64,000 bases of DNA from Streptomyces sp. JH34 (GTDB lineage Bacteria; Actinomycetota; Actinomycetes; Streptomycetales; Streptomycetaceae): positions 5,924,501 through 5,988,500 of the forward strand of contig NZ_JAJSOO010000001.1 of the NCBI RefSeq assembly GCF_029428875.1, written 5' to 3'. Under the pieces are notes generated by a model. The model saw only the letters and a list, made by a program, of their open reading frames with translations, had not been told where the DNA came from and made no database searches. Below, piece after piece: positions 16,229 to 24,315 of the stretch. How positions within the stretch are numbered: the stretch's first letter is position 1; every line of letters starts with the position of its first letter. The position numbers were made by a program, and so were the translations under genes.

Positions 16229-17293
16229 TCAGGCGGGGCTCGAGCCGTTCCCGGGGGAAGCCGGCGCTCCTCCGGGAACGGCCGCCTGCCGTGTCCCGCC
16301 CGTCTCCCGGCGGCGCATCGACAGCAGCAGGGTGAGTGCCGTGCCGGCGACCGCCCAGGCGGAGAGCACCAGCAGCGGACCGGTGACCGCGTTGCCCTTG
16401 AAGTACGCGATCGAGCGGGCCGTCCAGGTGCCCGCGCCGGGTGGCAGGGCGGGGCCGATGGCCCGCCAGAAGTCCGGCAGCATCGGCAGCGGGAAGGCGC
16501 CGCCCGCGCTCGGGTTGCCCGCGATCACGATGATGAGGACGGCCAGCCCGATGCCGACGATGCCGGTGAGTGCCTGCAGGGCGAGTGTGGTCATGCCGAC
16601 CGAGAACACGACCAGGGCGCCCAGCCCGGATAGCGCCCACACGCTGCCAGGGAGCGCTCCGAGAATCGGGCCGATGATGACCGCGCCGCCGATGCCGCCC
16701 GCGATCGAGTACAGCGCCATGACACCGGTGCGGATCACCGCGCGCTGCCGGTCGGCGGGCTTCGTGCCCGCGCTGATCGCCAGGATCGAGGCGCAGAGGT
16801 AGCCGCCGACGCACCATCCCACCACCAGGTAGAAGGAGGAGAGGCCGTCGAAGTCGTCCGGGGAGGCAGGGGCCACGTCCACGGCCCGTACCGTGCGCTG
16901 CCGGGGCCCCTCCGCCTCCTTGATGATCTTTGTCAGCGAGGTGGCCAGCACGGTGCCGCCGCCGGAGGCGACGAGCACGGTGTCCGTCGACCCGGAGGGG
17001 CTGACGATCAGGGCGCCGTCGATGTCGCGGTTCTCGATCTGCCGGCGCGCCTCGGCCTCGCCGGAGACCGCGCGAGGGTCGAGCGGGTCGCCCGGCAGGC
17101 CGTCCAGCTGGGTGACGAGCTGCCCCGACACCTGCTGCGGTGCGACGACCCCGAAGGGGACGTCCGTCGGGTCGGGCCTGTGCAGCGCGCCGACGTAGGA
17201 GGCGATGAACAGCAGTTGCAGCGCCAGTACGCCGACGACCAGGAGTGCGGCTCGTACGGTGACGGCGTTCTTCACCTCGTCAGCGAAAGTCAT
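16229..17293 (-). CDS. ABC-2/YhgE-Pip-like multi-pass membrane protein
   Basis: A 354-residue membrane protein. One TM helix near residues 14-34 is followed by an extracytoplasmic domain of about 130 residues (FGVVAPQQVSGQLV, then a segment with IENRDIDGALIV). Five or six C-terminal helices follow between residues 165 and 330. This layout matches DUF3533/YhgE-like and ABC-2 permease relatives, which often help export lipids or peptides. No ATPase partner is adjacent. The ATG at 17293 was chosen because it places the first helix normally. It is divergent from dnaE2 and shares a 156-base gap with it. The exact role is unknown. Confidence 0.65.
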   Translation of the reverse strand: MTFADEVKNAVTVRAALLVVGVLALQLLFIASYVGALHRPDPTDVPFGVVAPQQVSGQLVTQLDGLPGDPLDPRAVSGEAEARRQIENRDIDGALIVSPSGSTDTVLVASGGGTVLATSLTKIIKEAEGPRQRTVRAVDVAPASPDDFDGLSSFYLVVGWCVGGYLCASILAISAGTKPADRQRAVIRTGVMALYSIAGGIGGAVIIGPILGALPGSVWALSGLGALVVFSVGMTTLALQALTGIVGIGLAVLIIVIAGNPSAGGAFPLPMLPDFWRAIGPALPPGAGTWTARSIAYFKGNAVTGPLLVLSAWAVAGTALTLLLSMRRRETGGTRQAAVPGGAPASPGNGSSPA

Positions 17294-17374
17294 GCCCCCC
17301 ACGGTCCGGGCAGGGCGCTGTTCGCGCAGGTGGGGGCGGGCCGAATGGCGGAGGAGTGGCCGCACCCTCGGTTA

Positions 17375-17404
17375 TCGTACGAACGTTCGAAACTTGGTCT
17401 ATGG
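17375..17404 (+). promoter_or_regulatory. Palindromic region upstream of dnaE2
   Basis: Overlapping palindromes TCGTACGA (17375-17382), CGAACGTTCG (17380-17389) and TTCGAA (17386-17391) lie just before a -10-like TATGGT at 17399-17404. The half-site CGAAC/GTTCG is that of actinobacterial LexA boxes, but the four-base spacer expected between halves is missing, so assignment to LexA is uncertain. Confidence 0.35.
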
Positions 17405-17449
17405 TGGAGAGCGAGGGGTGGTGAGTACGGATCGGTCCAGGAGGTGCGG

Positions 17450-20400
17450 ATGTCAGGGTTCACGCATCTGCATACCGTTTCCGGGTTCTCCCTGCGGTAC
17501 GGGGCGTCGCACCCGGAGCGGCTGGCCGAGCGCGCCGCCGAGCGGGGGATGGACGCCCTCGCGCTGACCGACCGTGACAGCCTCGCGGGTGCGGTCCGCT
17601 TCGCCAGGGCCTGCGAGAAGGCCGATGTGCGGCCGCTCTTCGGGGCGGAGCTGGCGGTGGCGCGGGTGGCCGAAGGGGTGCGCGCGCACAGGCCGCGCAC
17701 ACCGGCCCGCGGGGGTGCCTTTGTCGATGAATCGGCACCCCGGGTCACCTTCCTCGCCCGGGACGGTGCCCGCGGCTGGGCCGGACTGTGCGGGCTGGTC
17801 ACCGCGGCGCACTCCGGTACCAGGGGCCCGGACGCCGGGCAGCCCCTGGTCGGCCGGGACGCGCTGCCCGCCGAAGGGCTCACCGTGCTGCTCGGCCCCG
17901 CCTCCGAGGTGGGCGCCGCACTGGCGGCGGGCCGGCCCGACCGGGCCGCCGCACTGCTCGCCCCCTGGCGGGAGATCTACGGCGACGCCCTGCGCCTCGA
18001 AGCCGTCCACCACGGGCGCGAGGGCACCGGCCCCGGATCGCTGCGGCTCGCCGCCCGCACCGTCGGCTTCGCCGCCGAACAGGGGGTGCGGGCCGTGCTG
18101 ACCAACGCCGTCCGGTACGCGGACCCCGGGCAGGGACCCGTCGCCGACGTGCTCGACTCGGCCCGCAGGCTCGTCCCCGTAGACCCGCGCCGCACCCCGC
18201 TCGACAGCGGGGAGCGCTGGCTCAAGGACGACGCCGCGATGCGGGAGACCGCGGAGCGGATCGCCTCCGCGGCGGGACTCGGCCGGGGGGCCGGCGAGCG
18301 GCTGCTCGCCGAGACCCGGCACACCGCCGACGCCTGCCGCGTCGACCCGGTGGAGGACCTGGGGCTCGGCAGCGTCCACTTCCCCGAGCCGCGCCTCGTC
18401 GGGGCGGAGCGGCGCACCGCCCAGCGGGTGCTGGCCTCCCGCGCCGCCGCGGGCATGGTGCGGCACGGCTACGACCGCAGGCGCGACTACTGGGAGCGGA
18501 TGCACCGCGAGCTGGACATCATCGCCCACCACGGCTTCGCCACCTACTTCCTCACGGTCTCCCAGGTCGTCGACGACGTGAAGGGGATGGGCATCCGGGT
18601 CGCCGCGCGAGGCTCCGGGGCCGGTTCCCTGGTCAACCACCTGCTCGGGATCGCCCACGCCGACCCGGTCGAACACGGGCTGCTCATGGAACGCTTCCTG
18701 TCCAAGCGGCGCTTCGTGCTGCCCGACATCGACATCGACGTCGAGTCGGCCCGCCGTCTGGAGGTCTACCGCGCGATCATCGACCGCTTCGGCACCGAGC
18801 GGGTCGCGGCCGTCTCCATGCCCGAGACCTACCGGGTGCGCCACGCCATCCGTGACGTCGGTGCCGCGCTCTCCATGGACCCGGCCGAGACCGACCGGCT
18901 CGCCAAGGCCTTCCCGCACATCCGGGCCAGGGACGCCCGCGCCGCGATGGAGGAACTGCCCGAACTGCGTGCCGTGGCCGGGCGGAAGGAGCGGTACGGC
19001 CGGCTCTGGGACCTGGTGGAGTCGCTGGACGCACTGCCGCGCGGCATCGCCATGCACCCGTGCGGGGTGCTCCTCTCGGACGACTCGCTGCTGCGGCGTA
19101 CCCCGGTCATGCCCACCAGCGGCGAGGGTTTCCCCATGTCCCAGTTCGACAAGGACGACGTGGAGCACCTCGGGCTGCTCAAGCTCGATGTGCTCGGCGT
19201 ACGGATGCAGTCGGCGATGGCGCACGCGGTGACCGAGGTGAAGCGGGCCTCGGGGCGGGAGATCGACCTGGACGCCGTGCCGCAGGGCGACCCGGAGACG
19301 TACCGGCTGATCAAGAGCGCCGAGACGCTCGGCTGCTTCCAGATCGAGTCGCCGGGCCAGCGCGACCTGGTCGGCCGCCTCCAGCCCGCCACCTTCCACG
19401 ACCTGGTGGTCGACATCTCGCTGTTCCGGCCGGGTCCGGTCGCCGCCGACATGGTGCGGCCGTTCATCGAGGCCAGGCACGGCCGCGCCCCCGTACGCTA
19501 TCCGCACCCCGACCTGGAAGGAGCGCTGCGCGACACCTACGGGGTGGTCGTCTTCCACGAACAGATCATCGAGATGGTGAACATCATGACCGGCTGCGGA
19601 CGCGGCGAGGCCGACCGGGTGCGGCGCGGACTCTCCGACCTCGAGTCGCAGGCCCGGATCAAGGTCTGGTTCGCCCGGCGGGCGGCGGAGCGGAAGTACG
19701 GCGCCGAAGTGATCGCCCGCGCCTGGGAGATCATCGAGGCGTTCGGGAGCTACGGCTTCTGCAAGGCGCACGCGGTCGCCTTCGCCGTGCCGACGTACCA
19801 GTCGGCCTGGCTCAAGGCGCACCACCCGGCGGCCTTCTACGCGGGGCTGCTCACGCACGACCCCGGGATGTACCCGAAGCGGCTGCTGCTCGCGGACGCG
19901 CGGCGGCGCGGGGTGCCGGTGCTGCCGCTGGATGTGAACCGGTCGGCGGCCACCCATCGGATCGAACTGGTGTCTGGCGACAATGGTGAGAAATGGGGAT
20001 TGAGGCTGGCTCTCTCGGACGTCCACGGCATCAGTGAGGCGGAGGTCGCCCGGATCGAGGCCGGGCAGCCCTACAGCTCCCTGCTGGACTTCTGGCAGCG
20101 GGCCAGGCCCGGGAAGCCCGCCGCCGAACGCCTGGCCCAGGTCGGTGCGCTGGACTCCTTCGGCGCCAACCGCCGGGACCTGTTGCTGCACCTGTCCGAA
20201 CTCCACCGCGCCCAGCGGGGTCCGGGCACCAAGGGGAACGGTGCCCAGCTCCCGCTCGGCGGCGGGCACCGGACCGGCAGCGTCGGGCTGCCCGACCTCA
20301 ACGACGCCGAACGTCTCAGCGCCGAACTCGGCGTGCTCAGCATGGACGTGTCGCGCCATCTGATGGGCGATCACCACGACTTCCTGGAGGAGCTCGGCGC

Positions 20401-20902
20401 GGTCTCCGCCAAGCGGCTGAGGGAGGCCAGGCACGGGGAGACCGTGCTGGTCGCGGGCGCCAAGGTGGCCACGCAGACCCCGCCGGTCCGTTCCGGGCGC
20501 CGGGTCATCTTCACCACCCTGGACGACGGGACGGGCCTGGTCGACCTCGCCTTCTTCGACGACAGTCACGCCGCCTGCGCGCACACCGTCTTCCACTCCT
20601 GGCTGCTGCTGGTGCGCGGGGTGGTCCAGCGGCGGGGCGCGCGCAGCATGAGCGTGGTCGGCGCGGCGGCCTGGAACCTGGCGGAACTGGCCGAACTCCG
20701 GCGCACCGGCGGTCTCGACGCGGTCGCGGCACGGCTGGCGGAGGAGCCCGCCGACGAGGAGGGGGAGACCTCCGACGACGGCCGTCGCATCCAGCTGCCG
20801 ACCGGCTACGAGATGAACCCCTGGTCCGATCTCCAGCCGGCCGGTGAGGGCGCGCCCACCGGGAGGAAGCTGTGGCACCGGAGCCAGGGGAGCGCGGGAT
20901 GA
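17450..20902 (+). CDS. dnaE2: Error-prone DNA polymerase III alpha subunit DnaE2 (ImuC)
   Basis: A 1150-residue C-family polymerase. It begins with a PHP domain (FTHLHTVSGFSLRYGA), then the palm with PDIDIDVES, where the Asp residues are the catalytic acids, and the finger region with GPVAADMVRPF and GSYGFCKAHAVAFA. The C-terminus has an OB-fold (VLVAGAKVATQTPP, then DLAFFDDSH). The length and absence of an exonuclease-like insertion fit DnaE2 rather than the replicative DnaE1. In mycobacteria DnaE2 does SOS-induced mutagenic translesion synthesis with ImuA' and ImuB. ATG at 17450 has AGGAGG at 17439-17444. The stop overlaps the next gene (ATGA), so it is coupled to the Y-family homologue. 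Confidence 0.93.
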   Translation: MSGFTHLHTVSGFSLRYGASHPERLAERAAERGMDALALTDRDSLAGAVRFARACEKADVRPLFGAELAVARVAEGVRAHRPRTPARGGAFVDESAPRVTFLARDGARGWAGLCGLVTAAHSGTRGPDAGQPLVGRDALPAEGLTVLLGPASEVGAALAAGRPDRAAALLAPWREIYGDALRLEAVHHGREGTGPGSLRLAARTVGFAAEQGVRAVLTNAVRYADPGQGPVADVLDSARRLVPVDPRRTPLDSGERWLKDDAAMRETAERIASAAGLGRGAGERLLAETRHTADACRVDPVEDLGLGSVHFPEPRLVGAERRTAQRVLASRAAAGMVRHGYDRRRDYWERMHRELDIIAHHGFATYFLTVSQVVDDVKGMGIRVAARGSGAGSLVNHLLGIAHADPVEHGLLMERFLSKRRFVLPDIDIDVESARRLEVYRAIIDRFGTERVAAVSMPETYRVRHAIRDVGAALSMDPAETDRLAKAFPHIRARDARAAMEELPELRAVAGRKERYGRLWDLVESLDALPRGIAMHPCGVLLSDDSLLRRTPVMPTSGEGFPMSQFDKDDVEHLGLLKLDVLGVRMQSAMAHAVTEVKRASGREIDLDAVPQGDPETYRLIKSAETLGCFQIESPGQRDLVGRLQPATFHDLVVDISLFRPGPVAADMVRPFIEARHGRAPVRYPHPDLEGALRDTYGVVVFHEQIIEMVNIMTGCGRGEADRVRRGLSDLESQARIKVWFARRAAERKYGAEVIARAWEIIEAFGSYGFCKAHAVAFAVPTYQSAWLKAHHPAAFYAGLLTHDPGMYPKRLLLADARRRGVPVLPLDVNRSAATHRIELVSGDNGEKWGLRLALSDVHGISEAEVARIEAGQPYSSLLDFWQRARPGKPAAERLAQVGALDSFGANRRDLLLHLSELHRAQRGPGTKGNGAQLPLGGGHRTGSVGLPDLNDAERLSAELGVLSMDVSRHLMGDHHDFLEELGAVSAKRLREARHGETVLVAGAKVATQTPPVRSGRRVIFTTLDDGTGLVDLAFFDDSHAACAHTVFHSWLLLVRGVVQRRGARSMSVVGAAAWNLAELAELRRTGGLDAVAARLAEEPADEEGETSDDGRRIQLPTGYEMNPWSDLQPAGEGAPTGRKLWHRSQGSAG

Positions 20903-21897
20903 ACGAGCAGCCGGCCGTCCTGTGCCTGCGGTTCCGCCGGATCGGCGGCGGACTGCCGGACAGCGCGGCCTACGAAGGGCTGATCGCCCTCCTCGGGGCG
21001 TTCACCCCGGTCGTCGAGGCGGCCCCGCCCGGTGCCGCGCTGGCCGATGTCGGCGGTGCCCTGCGCTACTTCGGGCAGGACGCGGCCGGCCTGGCCTCCG
21101 TGATCCGGGTGCGCGCCCTCGCCCTGCACGGCGTGGACTGCGCGATCGGTGCGGCCTCCAACCCCATGCTGGCCAGGATGGCCGCACGGCAGGCCCCCGC
21201 GGGAACGACCTTCGTGGTGGCCCCCGGTGAGCACGCCGGCTTCCTCGCGTCCCGGCCCGCCGCCGCACTGGACGGCGTCGGGGCGGCGACCGCGCGCACC
21301 CTGTGCGGATACGGGCTCGACTCCATCGGCCGGATAGCCGCCGCGCCGCTCGCCACCCTGCAGCGCATCACCGGCGTACGGACCGGACGTGAGCTGTGGG
21401 AGCGGGCCAACGGCATCGACCGCACGCGGGTCGTCCCGAACGCGGCCGCCCGGTCGATCGCCGCCGAACGCTCCTTCCCCCGCGACGAACTCGACCCCGA
21501 GCAGCACCGCCGCGCCCTCCTCTCGCTCACCGAGGAACTGGGGGCCAGGATGCGCGGCGACGGGCAGGTGTGCCGCTCGCTCGCGGTGTCCGTGCGCTAC
21601 GCCGACCGGACCGGCTACGCGACGCTGACCCGCAGCCGTACGCTCACGGAGCCCACCGCCCACTCGGTGGCGCTGACCTCGCTCGCGTACCGGATCCAGG
21701 AGTCGTTCGCCCTGCAGCGGGCGAGGGTGCGGGGGATCGGGCTGAGGGCCGAGGGGCTCCACGACGCCGAACGGGCCGCCCATCAGCTCACCTTCGACCC
21801 GGTGGACGAACGGGCACGGCGGATCGAGGCGGTGTCCGACCGGCTGCGGGCCAGGTTCGGCCCGCAGGCGGTGAAGCCGGGGCGGCTCGCGGCCTGA
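20899..21897 (+). CDS. imuB: ImuB-like Y-family DNA polymerase homologue, probably inactive
   Basis: A 332-residue protein related to Y-family polymerases. The palm motif that normally reads DxDxFFA is replaced by LRFRRIGG, and the SIDE motif by LADVGGALRYFG, so the metal-binding acids are missing. The helix-hairpin-helix region (LDGVGAATARTLCGYGLDSIG) and the little finger (RSIAAERSFPRDEL) remain. That is the pattern of ImuB, a non-catalytic adaptor linking DnaE2 to the sliding clamp. The ATG start overlaps the dnaE2 stop by four bases. No ImuA' gene follows. The C-terminal tail is short, and the beta-clamp binding motif is not obvious to me. Confidence 0.8.
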   Translation: MNEQPAVLCLRFRRIGGGLPDSAAYEGLIALLGAFTPVVEAAPPGAALADVGGALRYFGQDAAGLASVIRVRALALHGVDCAIGAASNPMLARMAARQAPAGTTFVVAPGEHAGFLASRPAAALDGVGAATARTLCGYGLDSIGRIAAAPLATLQRITGVRTGRELWERANGIDRTRVVPNAAARSIAAERSFPRDELDPEQHRRALLSLTEELGARMRGDGQVCRSLAVSVRYADRTGYATLTRSRTLTEPTAHSVALTSLAYRIQESFALQRARVRGIGLRAEGLHDAERAAHQLTFDPVDERARRIEAVSDRLRARFGPQAVKPGRLAA

Positions 21898-21960
21898 CCC
21901 GAGGGCGGTCGTCCGCAGCGTCCGGGCTCCCGGCCCGCCTCCGGGGGCGCCGGAATCTTT

Positions 21961-22002
21961 TTACCGACGCGTAACTTCCGCGGCGACCTTACTCATGCGT
22001 AA
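21961..22002 (+). promoter_or_regulatory. Tandem TTAC-N6-GTAA sites upstream of the lipase
   Basis: TTACCGACGCGTAA at 21961-21974 and TTACTCATGCGTAA at 21989-22002 share TTAC-N6-GTAA, 28 bases apart, about 100 bases before the lipase start. They look like an operator pair; no regulator is encoded nearby. Confidence 0.4.
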
Positions 22003-22097
22003 TTTGGCATGAGCACGTAGAGAACGTAGTTCACTGTGGTCCGGACCGCAGGGCGCACCGACATCGCCACTCCCTTGAGCCGCAAGGAGACCACCCG

Positions 22098-22991
22098 ATG
22101 CTGCCCTGGATCCGTGCCCCGCGCACCCCACGCGCTCGCCGGACGCTCGCCGCCCTGATCCTCACCCTCACCGCGCTCGTCGCCGCCCCCACGGCGACCG
22201 CGACCGCGGTCCCCGCACAGGCCGCCGCTCCGTCCCGGGGCTGGAACGACTACTCCTGCAAGCCCTCCGCGGCCCACCCCCGCCCGGTCGTCCTCGTCCA
22301 CGGGACCTTCGGGAACTCGATCGACAACTGGCTGGTCCTCGCGCCGTACCTCGTCAACCGGGGCTACTGCGTCTTCTCGCTCGACTACGGCCAGCTCCCG
22401 GGCGTACCGCTCTTCAACGGACTCGGCCCGATCGACAAGTCGGCCGGACAGCTCGACGTGTTCGTCGACAAGGTGCTCGGAGCCACCGGCGCCCCGAAGG
22501 CCGACCTCGTCGGCCACTCCCAGGGCGGCATGATGCCCCACTACTACCTCAAGTTCCTCGGCGGCGCCGACAAGGTGAACGCCCTCGTCGGGATCGCCCC
22601 CGACAACCACGGCACCACGCTCCTCGGCCTCACCCGGCTGCTGCCGTACTTCCCCGGCGTCGAGGACCTCCTCACGACGAACACACCGGGCCTCGCCGAC
22701 CAGATAGCCGGATCCGCGTTCATCACCAAGCTCAACGCGGGCGGGGACACCGTGCCGGGGGTCCGCTACACCGTCATCGCGACCCGGTACGACGAGGTCG
22801 TCACCCCGTACCGCACGCAGTACCTGAGCGGGGCGAACGTGCGCAACGTCCTGCTCCAGGACCTGTGCCCGGTCGACCTGTCCGAGCACGTCGCCATCGG
22901 GACCGTCGACCGGATCGCCTTCCACGAGGTGGCGAACGCCCTCGACCCGGCGCGCGCCACCCCGACCACCTGCGCCTCGGCCGTGAGCTGA
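22098..22991 (+). CDS. Secreted lipase/esterase (alpha/beta hydrolase, lipase class 2)
   Basis: A 297-residue exported lipase. The signal peptide runs to about residue 42 (RRTLAALILTLTALVAAP, then PAQAAAP). The mature part shows the oxyanion motif VVLVHGTFGN and the nucleophile elbow GHSQGG, with the triad Asp and His likely in RYDEVVTP and CPVDLSEHV. Four Cys residues suggest two disulfides. This is the LIP/class 2 lipase type common in Streptomyces. The ATG at 22098 has AAGGAGA upstream. It is monocistronic: its terminator follows and the next gene is convergent. Two repeated sites upstream may control it. Confidence 0.85.
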   Translation: MLPWIRAPRTPRARRTLAALILTLTALVAAPTATATAVPAQAAAPSRGWNDYSCKPSAAHPRPVVLVHGTFGNSIDNWLVLAPYLVNRGYCVFSLDYGQLPGVPLFNGLGPIDKSAGQLDVFVDKVLGATGAPKADLVGHSQGGMMPHYYLKFLGGADKVNALVGIAPDNHGTTLLGLTRLLPYFPGVEDLLTTNTPGLADQIAGSAFITKLNAGGDTVPGVRYTVIATRYDEVVTPYRTQYLSGANVRNVLLQDLCPVDLSEHVAIGTVDRIAFHEVANALDPARATPTTCASAVS

Positions 22992-22997
22992 GAGCAC

Positions 22998-23032
22998 GCT
23001 GCCCGGCTCCCCGGGGACAGGGGCCGGGCAGC
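22998..23032. terminator. Bidirectional hairpin between the lipase and LPMO genes
   Basis: GCTGCCCGGC at 22998-23007 pairs with 23023-23032 and the stem continues by three more pairs, loop nine bases. It sits between convergent genes. Confidence 0.7.
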
Positions 23033-23039
23033 CGTGGGG

Positions 23040-24074
23040 TCACGCGCGGTGCGCGCCGCCCGCGGACCGCCGGCGGACCGAGACGAACAGGGCGCTCGCG
23101 CCGAGGGCCAGCGCGGCGGCCCCGCCCATCGCGAGGTACGAGGTGCTGCCCCTGCCACCCGTCTCGGCGAGGGTCTCGTCGGCGGGTGCCCCGCCCGCGG
23201 GGGCCGCGGCCGCGTTGTCCGGCTCGGGTGCGTTCGCCGCAGCGGCGGACGCCTCGGCGGCCGGGGCCGCCTCGGTCACCTCCGCCCCGGTCGACGCGTC
23301 GTCGTCCCCGTGGCCGTCGTGCTCGACGGACGACTTGCCGGCGCCCTCGTCGATGTCCGCCTCGGACGGGGCGGAGGCGGCCGGCGCCGGCGCGGCCTCG
23401 GTGGTGGTCCCGCTTCCGGCGTTCTCGCCGCCGAACACCACGTCGGAGCAGGCGTAGAAGGCCTCGGGGGAGTCCGACCGCTGCCAGACCGTGTAGATCA
23501 GCTGCCGCCCGGACGCCTGCGGCACCGTGCCGTCGAAGACGTACGATCCGTCCGTCAGGGTCGGGTCGGTGGCCGTGGCGAACGGCTTCTCCTGGAGGTC
23601 CGACCACTTCAGGGGCTGCGCCGGGTCGTAGCCCGCCTTGGTCAGGTACAGCTCGAAGGAGCCCCTGTGCGGAGCGGTCGCCCGGAACCGGAAGGTGTGG
23701 CCGCCCGCCTGCATCGGGGTGGACGGCCAGTCGGCGCGCGGCAGGTCCAGCCCCTTGAACTTGTCGTTGCCCGCGCTGCACAGCTTGCCGTCCGGGATGA
23801 GCTGCCGGTGCTTGCCCGCCGCGTCGGCGATGTTCACACCGTTCCAGTCGTACAGCGCCTGGGTGCCGCCCGCCGCCACCGCAGCCTTGCACGCCGCCGA
23901 CCGCGGGTTCTCCGGACCCTCCGCGAAGCAGGCCGAGACCCGGCTGACCGGATCGCTCAGCGAACCGTGGGCAGCGGCCGGGGCGGCGGAGAGCCCGGTC
24001 AGCGCGAGCGGTGCGACGCCGAGCGCGACGATGCCTCCGGCGAGCCCGCGGCGGGTGGTGGTGATGACGGCCAT
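23040..24074 (-). CDS. Cell-wall-anchored AA10 lytic polysaccharide monooxygenase
   Basis: A 344-residue exported protein. A Tat-like N-terminus (TTRRGLAGG) is cut before His36 (PAAA|HGSL), which becomes the N-terminal copper ligand; His136 in APHRGSF is the likely second ligand of the histidine brace. The catalytic domain ends near 200, followed by an Ala/Pro/Glu-rich linker with an acidic HDGHGDDD segment, the sorting signal LAETG, a TM helix and RRRS. That is the form of sortase E (LAxTG) substrates in Streptomyces. It oxidatively cleaves chitin or cellulose at the cell surface. AAGGAGAA precedes the ATG. Confidence 0.88.
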   Translation of the reverse strand: MAVITTTRRGLAGGIVALGVAPLALTGLSAAPAAAHGSLSDPVSRVSACFAEGPENPRSAACKAAVAAGGTQALYDWNGVNIADAAGKHRQLIPDGKLCSAGNDKFKGLDLPRADWPSTPMQAGGHTFRFRATAPHRGSFELYLTKAGYDPAQPLKWSDLQEKPFATATDPTLTDGSYVFDGTVPQASGRQLIYTVWQRSDSPEAFYACSDVVFGGENAGSGTTTEAAPAPAASAPSEADIDEGAGKSSVEHDGHGDDDASTGAEVTEAAPAAEASAAAANAPEPDNAAAAPAGGAPADETLAETGGRGSTSYLAMGGAAALALGASALFVSVRRRSAGGAHRA

Positions 24075-24315
24075 GGTGGTGGTTCTCCTTCGGCGGCACG
24101 GCTGTTGGCTGTGGTCGACCAGGTCTGGTGATCAGCAAGCTAGCCGCCGCAGGGAGCGGATCCGGGCGCGAGAAGGCGCAGGTGGGGATCGTTATGACGC
24201 GCTTAAGGGATGGTTAGGGGAGGGCTCAGGTAGTGCCGGTGGGCTCGCACTCGGGGGCGTGTCGAGCGGCCACCGGCTCCCGTGGGCTGGGAGCCGCCGG
24301 CCATCAGGTGAGGCG

